This document shows positions 24,531 to 34,454 of a stretch of 64,000 nt of DNA, one piece after another. The position numbers and the translations under genes are program-made. The stretch is from Tillus elongatus. Lineage: Eukaryota; Arthropoda; Insecta; Coleoptera; Cleridae. The stretch is taken from positions 131,653,809-131,717,808 of the forward strand of contig OZ023269.1 in assembly GCA_964006375.1 (NCBI GenBank), given 5' to 3'. Within the stretch, counting starts at the first letter, position 1; each line of letters opens with the position of its first letter. Under the pieces are notes generated by a model. The model was given only the letters and a program-made list of their open reading frames with translations. It had not been told where the DNA came from and did not search any database.

Positions 24531-24699
24531 AAAAGAGATTTATTTAAAAAAGGCTTCAAATCTAATTTTATTACAAGGTGCTTTTAAATTAATTGTGAAT
24601 AACACTATCTGACAAATGGCAACCTCGAAATATCCTCCACCATTTTGACGAAGTCTTAAAATCTGATTTAGTTACAAAGTGAAAAGTTTTTAATTAATG

Positions 24700-25920
24700 G
24701 TGAAAAACTATGCTAGAAATAGTAACCAGCTGCAGAAAAAATACCGACTAAGAAAAAAACTAGAACCAAAGAAACTCTGGATGACATCAGAAACACTAAA
24801 TTTAATACAAGAGCGTAATAGATGGAGAAATATTAAGACGAAGAACCATACAAGAGATGTAAGCAAATAAAAAAATTGATCAAACAAAAATGTAGAATAG
24901 CAAAAGAAGTATGGATGCGAGGAAATGGCGAAGAAATCTAAAATTATTCAAAGGAAATTAATTTAGACAAACAGTGCTATCGGGGCGGCAAGGCTGCGGA
25001 CGAGCCCTGTGGGACAAAAAAAATTAGACAAAAGAGTATATTGAGAAAATAGAAAAGATAAACCCAGATGATCTGGGCCCGCCTATTTCAACAGAAGAAT
25101 TTGAGAAAGCCCTTAAAAACATAGACAAGGAACAACTTCTGGTCTAGACGAATTAATAGCTGAAGAATTCTGGTAAAAAAAAAGAAGACTTTTTCAAAAG
25201 GTTGAGAATGTTATACATCGGGAAAATTACCCAATGAGTTTATGAAGAGTAAAACTATTACTATTCCAAAACAGTGAATGCGCGAAAATGCAACTAGCAC
25301 AGGACGATAATACGTGTAGAATCATGTGGCAAAGATTCTAGACAAGCAACCACAGAAGCAAGCACTTAAAACAATAGGAGAAAGAAGACTCGAGAAAAAG
25401 AAAGATATATTTATTGCTTTGGTAGACCTGGAAAAGGCATTCGATAATGTGGATTGCAAAATATTACATATAATGAAGAAAGCTGAGTATGTAGTGTATG
25501 GGGCGGAAACCTTGACTATGGCTAAGCTGGACATGGCGGTAATAGAAGCTTTTGGAATGTAGAAAAAAAAAAGACACAGTACACCTATAGAAAGACAAAT
25601 AAAAATATTAGAAGAGATGGGAGAAGAAAGATGCTTGCTGAAGAAAATTGAAAAGAGGAAGGCAACATTTATTGGTCATATTCTATGACATAATAACTTT
25701 CTGACAATATTTTAAAGACACATACCTGGCAAAATAGGAAGACCTAGACCATGGAGAATACTTCTGGAGAACCTGGCACAACTGATGAAGTGTGTAAGTT
25801 ATGGTAAAATGAAGAGATCTGCTGAGAGTCGTAATTGCAATGACAGCGCGACATGGCCATTAGATTGTGCTGACTGTATCAAAGCAAGTCATACATGGTC
25901 CAATTGTTATGAGCGAGGAT
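24700..25920 (+). pseudogene. RTE-like LINE remnant
   Basis: Scattered coding blocks in order: KLWMTSETLNLIQERNRWRN (linker before the RT), IFIALVDLEKAFDNVDCKIL (palm motif A), then, after an internal deletion, VVYGAETLTMAKLDM (the region following the RT palm), ERQIKILEEMGEERCLLKKI, ATFIGHIL and the terminal SYGKMKRSAESR. The deletion removes the catalytic box. A LINE-B tail is inserted at 24972. Related pieces lie at 49730, 56075 and 61780. Confidence 0.75.
24963..25032 (+). mobile_element. Ultra-short LINE-B 3' tail insertion with 9-bp target-site duplication
   Basis: About 52 bp (24972-25023) match only the extreme 3' end of LINE-B: GTGCTATCGGGGCGGCAAGG and CTGCGGACGAGCCCTGTGGG, then an A run. 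TTAGACAAA flanks it at 24963-24971 and 25024-25032. It interrupts the RTE-like remnant. The hairpin GCGGC-AAG-GCTGC is kept through a wobble pair. Confidence 0.8.
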
Positions 25921-25932
25921 TTTTTACTTTGT

Positions 25933-26661
25933 TTTATTTTGTTAAATAAACTCATCTGCGCAGACGAGGATTAATGTCAGTTTGACAGAAATCCAATCCT
26001 GTTTTATCCCCAAGTGATAAATTGAACTGTTTATCTGGAACAACGCAAGATAGGAGTAGTAACTGAGGCCAGTTATTCCAGTTCCATAATAAGACTAGAT
26101 GGCTAGAAGGCACTAGTTCTATCGAATATCTTACATCCTCTAACTTCTACTCTCTATAGTTATATGGGATACATCACAGTACATTTAGCGCAACTACAGA
26201 ATATATGACGTAGCCCTGGCCTAGATCCTTCCTTCCATAGATAGCATTGCTTATTGACCTTTAATAACATCATCTCTACTTAAATTGACTGTCTTAAATA
26301 TATACAAATGCAGTTCAAATGTCAATGTCAATGTTTGTCCACTAATGGGTTTATTTATCTCTTTAACCTGAATAAATTAGGTGAATATTTTGGAGGACAA
26401 TCCGTATACCAGGCGAACATTAAAAGTTTTTAAATATGTAGGAAGATAATGGATATACCAGGTCACTTTCACAACTGCAGTAAAAAAAAATATATGATAC
26501 TTTTGATAAATGTTGTGAACACATGAAGAAATTGCTCATGTTTTTAGACACCTATTAAAGAATTCCGGCGAAAAATTTTTTTTAACCAGGGGGCTATGAG
26601 ATACTTAGAGATGGAGTAGTTGTCTACGGATAATGTTAAATATCTACAATATGAATTGCTC
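25933..26661. other. No recognisable gene
   Basis: Unassigned sequence between the RTE-like remnant and SINE-1. Confidence 0.5.
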
Positions 26662-26967
26662 TAGGGCCTCGGTGGTCCAGCGGTAAGAACGTGTGCCTCT
26701 GAACCGAAGCGTATTGGGTTCGATTTCCCCTTTCACTTTTCCAATACATACTGTACAAGTTGAATGTCTGCACGTTCCGTTCTTCGGAGCGGGCATAAAG
26801 CCGTCTGTCCCGTGTCCATGCGATGTTGGGCACGTTAAAGAACCCTACCCTCCTTATAGAAAGTCAGGGGTTCGACAACTTTTCCATGATAGTGAGGTGA
26901 AACTGCTCCCTGGCGTCGGTAATCTGCCTTAGTCGCGAAAATAGACCGACGTTGAAATACAAAAAAA
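26662..26967 (+). mobile_element. SINE-1 copy
   Basis: tRNA-like head GGCCTCGGTGGTCCAGCGGT (A box) and TTGGGTTCGATTTCC (B box), then a body with GTCTGCACGTTCCGTTCTTC and CGATGTTGGGCACGTTAAAG, ending GCGAAAATAGACCGACGTTG and an A-rich tail. It is the best copy for reading the head, in plus orientation. Confidence 0.8.
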
Positions 26968-27179
26968 TTAATGTTGTAAATTAAAAAAAGTTATATTCTT
27001 AAAATTCTTTGTATAATAATTTATAGTATATTATAATCTATTGTCGCCAAGTATCGTTATACGTTTTGTTATTTATTCCAGATAGTTTTCATTTTTGGTC
27101 ATTCGATTTCCTGGTGATAAATTACAAAAGCTAACACTGATGTCGATGTCTATTTGCAGGGAAATTCTTTTAATGGATT

Positions 27180-27540
27180 TTCTTTTAAAAAAAGAGGAGA
27201 TCGTGACTTTTTAATTTTGAAAAAACTTCTTCAAGTGAGCGCAAAATAGGCCCCCAAAAAATAAAGGCCCGATTTTGATCAAATTAGGTGAATACCTTCC
27301 TCTTGTAAGTGGCCTAGATAAGTTCGTTAGTCAGGAAAATCAGCCCGCATTTTCTCGGCAAAATTTTAGTTTTCTGTCAAAAAATTTGTATATCTCCAGA
27401 AATAACAAGGTTGTGGCACCCAAATTTGGTTATCTCGTTTATATCAAAAAAGTAAACTACCTACCAAAACTTAGATCTGTAAGTTAAAAGACAAAAAAGT
27501 TATAGGCATTTAAAGAAAAAAAATTGGATTTTCCTTATCC
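27180..27540 (-). repeat. TADR partial copy, minus orientation
   Basis: GAGGAGATCGTGACTTTTTA, AAAAAATAAAGGCCCGATTT and GTTCGTTAGTCAGGAAAATC follow in reverse TADR order. The TA centre has been lost: CCCCCAAAAAATAAAGGCCC joins the two halves directly. Confidence 0.65.
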
Positions 27541-27622
27541 ATAAGCTATCCATATTTATTCTTACAAAACATCTTTTAGTTACTAAGCGATACACTCAAT
27601 AATCACCAAAGTAATTTTTGTT

Positions 27623-29690
27623 AAATATTTCAACAACACACCACGAGGGCTCACAGCCTAAATACTATCATACCGTGGGTGTCGACAAGGAGGAAAGAGG
27701 TAACTTGTTAATTCCGGAATTGAAGGTTTGGAGGTTCGGAGGAGAAGAAAAACATGTGCAGGCAAGGAATTCCACGACTTGGAAGTCCTCGGAACAAAAG
27801 AGCGGGCATAACAAGATGTTCTATGTCTGGTGACCTGGACAGTAAAAGGGTGCATTCGCTCTGTTCCCCTGGTAGATCTGTTGGGGGCAGCAGGTGGAGG
27901 AACTATGGAGGAAAACTCCTCTGAGCAGTGTCCGTGCAGATATCTATAAAAGAGAGGTCACCAACGGCACGTCGGTGGGCAAGGGATGGCAGCCTTTGGG
28001 TGAGGGTAGGGTCACCGATGAGACGTATAGCTCTCTTCTGAATGGAGTCCAGAATAGCGAGTGAAGAAGCGGCAGCGGCACCCCAGATGTGGGAGCAGTA
28101 TTCGAGGTTTGGCCTTATTTGTGAAGTATAGAAGATAGAGAGATTAGATGGTGAGAAGTATTTGCGAACCCGGAAGAGGAAACCTAATTTCTTAGCAGCC
28201 GCTCCTGCAATTGATGTGACATGTGGTGCCAATTGAGATTTCGATCCACAGAAATGCCAACAAGTGAAAAGGACTCATTACTTTGAAAATCGAGTATTCG
28301 AATGTTTAAATCTCAGTAACCACGAATATCGACTGGTCGGTTAATCGATTGGTCTAGGGCTGGTCTAGGGCTGGTGTATCTCTTATGAGATAGAAAGCAA
28401 AACTGAGGATTTGTGGGGTTGAATTGTACAAGATTTCTACCTCCTCAGTCTAATATTTTTTGGAGATCCAAGAAGACAGAACCCTCCATGAGTCTGCGAT
28501 CCTGATCTAATTAGGCTAAAGAGGCAGGCTTAGAATATTGCATATTTGAGTGGAGGGTGCTGTCGTCCGCGTAACTGTGAACTGGGTTGGATGTGCTAAA
28601 GAAGTGGTCATTGATGTGGAGAAGAAACAAAGTAGGGGCTAAAGCTGAACCTTGAGGAACTCCTGCATTAATTGGATACAGTTTAGAGGAATGGCCATCC
28701 ACGACAACAGAAATGCTCCGGTTGGAGAGGAAATTTGCTGTCCAGGTACAGAGTTTTGGTGGTAGGCCATAGGCCGGCAGTTTATTAAGCAGCGCTGCGT
28801 GCCAGACCTGGTCGAATGCTTTGAATATGTCTAGAGCGACAATCTGGGATTCACCGTGGAGTTCCATAGACTTGTTCCAATAAAGGAGGTCGGCAGTTGA
28901 TCTGCGCTGACGGAATCCATACTGCCTGTCGTGGATTAGACTGTGTTTTTCAAGAAATTTTAGTAATTCGGTGTGTATATAATTTTACATGACTTTAGAG
29001 ACGACTGAAAGGAGAGAAGTAGGCCTGTAGTTGGTAGGAAGCGCTTTGGATCCTTTCTTGGGGATGGGTTGTACTCGAGCACTTTTCCAGTTACTAGGGA
29101 ATATGCCTCTATTGTAAGATGTCTGAAACAGACGAGTCAGGACAGGAGCAAGTTCTGGTGCGGATGTTTTTAGAACAATGGCTGGGGTCTCGTCAAGGCC
29201 AGAGGCTTTCCTGATATTAAGAGAAGAAAGCATCTTTCGTACATTTTTAGTTTTGAAAATGATATCCGTCATTTAATGCGCGACATTGGGGACTGTTGGT
29301 GGTTGAACATTTGGAGGTGGGTTGAGAGTATAATTGCCGGCGAACAACGAGGCAAAAAGTTCAGCCTTGCCCAGGGCGGTAGAAGCAATTTCATCCCCTG
29401 AAACAAGAGGTGGGAACGTGCTCTTGCAGAAATTATTCCCAATAGATTTAGCAACGGTCCAGAAGGGTTTGCTGTCGCTGGAGCTTGAGAGGACTTTGTT
29501 TTTGATGTGGTTATTAAACGAGTTTTTTGCCTAAGAAAGAATGCGGTTTCTTGTGTCGTTAAATGCTTGACAGTTTTCTTGACGGATTGTGTAGAAGCGT
29601 TTTGTGAGCTGTAACCTTTTCAAGTCTGGCCTTGTCACAGGATTTAGAGAACCAGGGCTTTTGAGTGGCTGAAGAGGTTTTCTGTGTACG
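27623..29690 (-). pseudogene. LINE-A copy 3, longest copy in the window
   Basis: Read on the minus strand from about 29690: NSFNNHIKNKVLSSSSDSKP, FWTVAKSIGNNF, VSGDEIASTALGKAELFASL, then RT motifs KMLSSLNIRKASGLDETPAI, KSARVQPIPKKGSKALPTNY, VALDIFKAFDQVWHAALLNK, INAGVPQGSALAPTLFLLHI and the catalytic SYADDSTLHSN box. After about 28345 a segment of roughly 70 bp replaces the usual sequence (shared with copy 7). It ends at the 3' tail GAGCCCTCGTGGTGTGTTGT-TGAAATATT. Several stops are present; the 5' end is truncated, with no endonuclease. Confidence 0.92.
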
Positions 29691-30590
29691 TGTAGTATAG
29701 TTATAGCATAAAATAAAACAAATGCTATTGTACTTAACTCCGGCTAGTTAATTGTTTATTCATTAAAGATCGCATCCCAACAGCCTAAGTCATTTAACGG
29801 CACGAAGATAAAAAAATACATATAACTCACAATACAGATAAAATTTAAAATAAATGTATACAGAAAGAATACATATGAAAATCAAAACAACGATAATAAA
29901 AAGAAAACTAAAAAATGTCCTATACAGATCCAAAGAGAGTAGAGTTAATATCTCTATAAGATGTTCGAAATATATTACAGAACTGTAAATAATTTGCAAG
30001 TTGCCGCACATAGTGTAAACGGGAGATAAATGTCACCGGATAACGTGTCCCAGAGCGATGTGCATCAAGAACCAGTCTTTGTGATGAATGGACAGTTAAT
30101 GTTGCTGTTAATCACCCTATGTAGAAATACAACAGAATGGAATTGCGTTCGGCGCTCAATTGTTAAATAGTTAGTCCGGTTCTGAAGTCATTATCCGAAA
30201 AATCGACCTAGTTTATCCGCTTTCCAGTAAACCACGGTAGATTTTCCGCAAGTAAACTTTTTGTATAACAGTTATTTAAGGCAAGCTTGTTTGCCAATAA
30301 ATTACAAACGTCGACCCAGAAATAGCTTTCGCATTTTCTACCACAACAGCTTAACTTCATTGATTTTGTTTTGTATATTCGATACTCCGCTTCTGGTGCT
30401 CTTACCGTCAAATAACTTCATTAAGGCTTAAACATGTAAGATATGATCAACAGGTAGAAAAGTTACCTCGAGAAATAACCGCCACAATATTTCAGCGTAT
30501 TTTCTTTAATGAATAGAAATTTTAAAATACGAGGCATATTTCTTTAAAGTAAAATAAAAAACGAAGTAAGTGTACCATAACAGTAACAAA
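29691..30590. other. Mostly unassigned; possible LINE C-terminal fragment on minus strand
   Basis: The minus strand of about 30090-29930 reads RLVLDAHRSGTRYPVTFISR then LHYVRQLANYLQFCNIFRTS and SYRDINSTLF before a stop. The layout resembles the C-terminal end of a LINE ORF2, but no diagnostic motif settles it. The remainder is unassigned. Confidence 0.3.
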
Positions 30591-30592
30591 GA

Positions 30593-30907
30593 AAGGCTAG
30601 ATGTATTCTCGCCACAATTAGAACCGTCGACCGGTTTCGCTCTAATTAGAGCTCTTCAGTACGGCATACTAATTGCAGCCAAAATACACCTATAAAGTAA
30701 TACGGCTATAGTGGCCAGCCTTCCAACACTAAGTGAATGGTAGACACGACGCAACGTGCCGCCACCTAGTGGCGGAACCAAGTAGTATGTTGTCGCTCCA
30801 GCTCCAAATAACACAGTGTTAAAAAATAGAGACTGTATGCAACCAACTAACAATTTAGTAAATTTTGACCCCTAGCCCATTTCTACCCTAATATAGGGAC
30901 AAAGTAT
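30593..30907 (-). mobile_element. Single HHR-1 monomer
   Basis: One approximately full unit of the 307-bp HHR-1 repeat, opened at GGGACAA / GTAAGGCTAG relative to the array. It includes the hammerhead, AATACACCTATAAAGTAATA, GGCGGAACCAAGTAGTATGT and AACCAACTAACAATTT. It is more diverged than the array units. No terminal duplication was identified. Confidence 0.8.
30615..30675 (-). ncRNA. Type-I hammerhead ribozyme with covarying stem I (HHR-1 unit 5)
   Basis: On the minus strand the core is CTGAAGA (30659-30653), differing only at position 7, which tolerates any base. Stem II GCTCT-AATT-AGAGC and GAAAC are intact and cleavage is predicted after GTC. The distal stem I pair is CAATTA with TAATTG, compared with TAATTA/TAATTA elsewhere, so both sides changed and pairing is preserved. 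One mismatch sits at the first base pair of stem I (A with G). Confidence 0.82.
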
Positions 30908-30909
30908 TT

Positions 30910-31480
30910 TTCAAACGAAATTCGTCGAAAATAAAGTTGTGATGGATTTTCGTGCAAACAAATTATTTTAGTTTCAATTTTAATTACAGATGAGGTAAAT
31001 AATTGGAATTGTATGTATTCTTTTTGCAAAATTTTGTGCAAAAAGATATTCAGCCAGTTTTCGCAGGAATCTTTTTGTGCTTCGTAGAAATAATTTGTTG
31101 TAAGATCTTTTTTGTGAAATTTTGTAATGATAAATGTTTAATAAGTTATAAAAAATGTTTTCCGATTTTCTTGAAAAAATTGTTTGCAAATTTTCATTAA
31201 TTTTTTCAAGTTTCGTCGAATATGTTTTTGTAAATAATTATAGTTTGGTAGGTGGGTAAATAATTTGAAGAGGTTCGTTAGACAGGAAAATCGGACCAGT
31301 TTTTTCGGGAACATTTGAGTCTATTTTCGGAAAAATGTTGTACCTTTTCAAACGATAAAGTTATTTTGATGAAACATGGAACATTTGGTGGCTGCTTTCA
31401 TTAAAGAAAAGGTATATTTGCTATTAATTTTTATGAAAATTCACTACCATAACGCACTTGCTGCATCCAGACTTTTTGTT
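30910..31480 (-). repeat. TADR-related partial copy ending in the 38-bp motif
   Basis: Contains AATTTTAATTACAGATGAGG, GTTCGTTAGACAGGAAAATC and, at 31437-31478, a reverse 38-bp motif TTCACTACCATAACGCACTT. Colinear in part with 7250-7480. Confidence 0.6.
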
Positions 31481-31483
31481 GTT

Positions 31484-31865
31484 ATGCTAGTTTCCTGTAG
31501 CATCTCTAAAATTGACCAGATATTCTCAATGGGGTTGATATCTGGTCTATTTCCAGGCCACGGCGGAGTATTTATTCCGTTTACGTTCAAAAACTTGGTG
31601 ATTGACTTTGTTTATAGCACGGTTTACTATATTGCATGAAGATGGAGTCATCATTTGGGAACATGTCATTCAGTTGACAGAAACTTATTGTATTAGACCC
31701 GATTCATCTTCCCCTCTTCAGTGTATAAATGTTTTGACATGACACTCCAGACCGTCCCTTGATTAGGATATTTGACAGTTTGTTCGATACACTGATGTGA
31801 AAACACACACTTACTACTTTCTCCGAAATGGCAAATATTGGTTCGTCAGTAAAACATACCTGAAA
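31484..31865 (-). pseudogene. Tc1-like transposase fragment
   Basis: The minus strand encodes VCFTDEPIF (first catalytic Asp) and, further on, KFLNVNGINTPPWPGNRPDI then NPIENIWSILE, the canonical Tc1 third-Asp block. The middle region with the second Asp (DDSIFMQYSKPCYKQSITKF) is degraded and a stop lies between. It abuts a TADR end at 31480. Confidence 0.82.
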
Positions 31866-31890
31866 AATAAAAATAGCTGATTCCGTCTCC

Positions 31891-32665
31891 TCACGTTTTT
31901 ACTTTGTTATTTTAGATTAAAATACATATCTTCCATCTGTTTTTTTCTCGCCTTGGAATGTTGGGATACTTACATTATAGCGATATTTTGGGATTTTAGT
32001 TAAATTGTTACCATAACTGAGGGGACTATATTGGGCTAAGTATGCGTCTTCTCTCGTGGGCAACAAACTTTGCAACCCATCTTCTTCCTAGCACCTAAAG
32101 CGTTTTTTTTTTCTCCCTCAGGGCTCGCGCCCCGATAGCACTGCAACCTTTGGCTTATTGGGCATGCCCTTAGTTTTTTACTCCACCCATTCCAAAATCA
32201 CTGTGCCTTGAACCAGTTTGCACAGCGATTGATAGGATGACGTTTTATAATGCTCTGTCTCCGGTCTAGACTGACCGTAGATCAGTTGTCTTATGCGGTC
32301 CAGAGCTTTACACTCGCACAAGATGTGCTGGGCTGATTCCTCCCCCTCGCCGCAGAGTCTGCATGCGAGGTCCCCCTCGAACCGCCCCATTTTATGTTGG
32401 TGTTTCTTGACAGCCATGTGTCCTGTCAAGAGTCCTGTTATGTTCCTGAGCTCACGTTTTTACTTTGTTCTTTTAGGTTAAAATGCATATCTTCCATCTG
32501 TTTTTTCTCTCCTTGGAATGTTGGGATACTTACATTATAGCGATATTTCGGCTTTTTGGTTAAATTGTTACGAAAACTGAGGGGACTATATTGGGCTAAG
32601 TATGCGTTTTCTCTCGTAGGCAACAAACTTTGCCACCCATCTTCTTCGTAACACCTAAAGCGTTA
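31891..32665. repeat. 214-bp direct duplication flanking a LINE-B insertion
   Basis: 31891-32104 and 32452-32665 are near-identical (both contain ACTGAGGGGACTATATTGGG and end CACCTAAAGCGTT) and differ at roughly a dozen or more positions. The insertion between them starts and stops exactly at the duplication edges. A very long target-site duplication, or insertion between tandem copies, are the two readings. Confidence 0.85.
32105..32451 (-). mobile_element. LINE-B 3' end insertion
   Basis: A T run at 32105 is the reverse of the element's A tail. On the minus strand it encodes MTGHMAVKKHQHKMGRFEGD then LACRLCGEGEESAQHILCEC, the post-RNase H zinc-knuckle region, and ends in the 3' UTR. The UTR hairpin region has a small deletion (GGGGCGCGAGCCC). 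It is 5'-truncated at about 32451. Confidence 0.87.
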
Positions 32666-33664
32666 CCTTAGTGTAAAAGATTGTTACATTAAAAACAATA
32701 ATATAATATGTAATGAATTAATTTGTCCATAGCTAATTCATAAACCATTTAAAATAGAATAATTAAAAGTATAATTTTCAACACTAGATACACACAAAAT
32801 TTACATGTAAGTTATTATAAAACACAGTTATGTTGCAATTTGGATGCACTCTGGTGAACACCGTCTACAGTTTAAAATTAATTAACCAGGGAATGAGAGA
32901 AAAGGAGGGGGAAGAATAACAAGAATGTTTGTTTGAGGGAGAGAGAGAGATAGAGAGAAGAGAGAATAAAAGGAGAGGACCGCGTTACATGCAACAACAG
33001 CAAATTATTCCTGGTTGGCCAAATACTGAAAGGATGGATCCAGTCGCCACTTGATTATGAAAGCATAAATTAAAGCCAAAACTGAAGTCAAAATTGAAGC
33101 TGAAAATGAAGCTGGATGTAAAGTAGACTTTAGAGTTTGTAACTTAGTCTAGTAGTGTATTACGTTGTAAATTAATAGTGAACATTTATCAAACAAGACA
33201 CTACCAACAATAACTCATGGAAGGAGAGGAACACTGTTGTATGGTGTTACTAAAAGATGGACCGTCTCTTAAAATAAATCAATAAACCCGGCTTGTTAAT
33301 GAATGACTTGCATTAAAACTAAATCAATAGAATCTAATTTACCGGTCCAACGATTACCAGATTATATTCCGCGGCTTAGTCTTTTGTAAAAGAGATTTCA
33401 GTTATTTTGGGGATGATTAGATTTTAATATTCACCATGAGCTGGATTTTGCAGTTTCATTTTTCCATAGCGCCTATAAAAGGAAACATATATTTAGCATA
33501 GTTTTAGTCTCACAATCATAAACGAACATCACAATTAAATGATAATATTGATTTGATTATCTACCTATGTTGAATGACATAACACTACTATGTCAAACTG
33601 CTTGATGGGTCTCATCAATTATTCGTTTTACCTTCTATGTGGCAATATATTTTGTATATCATAT
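32666..33664. other. No recognisable gene
   Basis: Includes a GA-rich tract at about 32935-32970. No coding region or known repeat was recognised. Confidence 0.5.
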
Positions 33665-33755
33665 CCTTGTTATTAGTGAATTTTCCTTTACAAAAATTCA
33701 CTAATGAGGAGATCCCGACTTTTGAATTTTGAAAGAATTTCTTCAAATGACAGCG

Positions 33756-33848
<93 letters not shown>

Positions 33849-34125
33849 GATAACTCAAAAATTATTGGTCCGATTTTGATAAAATTTGGTACATACCTTC
33901 CTTTTGCAAGTGGCTTGAATCCGTTCGTTGTCAGGAAAATCGGGCATGTTTTCCCGGAAAATTTTGTGTTTTCTTTCGAAAGAAAAATTATATATCCGGA
34001 AATAATACAAATTTGGTACGCTGGTTTCTATCATAAAGGGTATCCTATGTACCAAAATTCAGACCTTTACCTTAAAAGACAAAAAAGTTAAAGGTAAGTT
34101 ATTTTTTATTTAATTAAATCTGATT
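33665..34125 (-). repeat. TADR copy with (TA)n centre, minus orientation
   Basis: Left: AATGAGGAGATCCCGACTTT and TTCTTCAAATGACAGCGAAC. Centre: (TA)n from 33759 to 33846. Right: ACCGATAACTCAAAAATTAT and TACCTTCCTTTTGCAAGTGG. This shows plainly that the TA array sits inside the repeat. Confidence 0.8.
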
Positions 34126-34344
34126 CAAAAAAGTTAAAACGTCAGAATTGGTAATTATGGTAGGAGTACGAATGCGAGTGAAAAATACTACAAGAAATGA
34201 CTAACAAGCTCCTAGATGTGTCTAAAGTCGTTATTTTCCTTGATTTAGTTAAAATATCAACAAAAAATCCATTATAAATCAAAATTGTTGTGTGTAAATA
34301 GTAAAACGTTGAACAATTAACATGTACTATGGGATATACCTACT

Positions 34345-34450
34345 AGTAAATACATGTCGAGCGTAGCTAAGTGGGCTAAGTCCCTGTACATCGGATAATC
34401 GACTCCTACATGACGAGTTCTAATCCTAGTTAGTGACTTTACTTTTTACC
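34345..34450 (+). pseudogene. tRNA-like sequence with long variable arm
   Basis: GAGCGTAGCTAAGTGGGCTA fits the A box of a Ser/Leu-type tRNA, and GACGAGTTCTAATCCTAG the T arm and B box. An inverted copy occurs at 23915-24005. The acceptor stem is poor; a SINE head is likely. Confidence 0.45.
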
Positions 34451-34454
34451 AATT

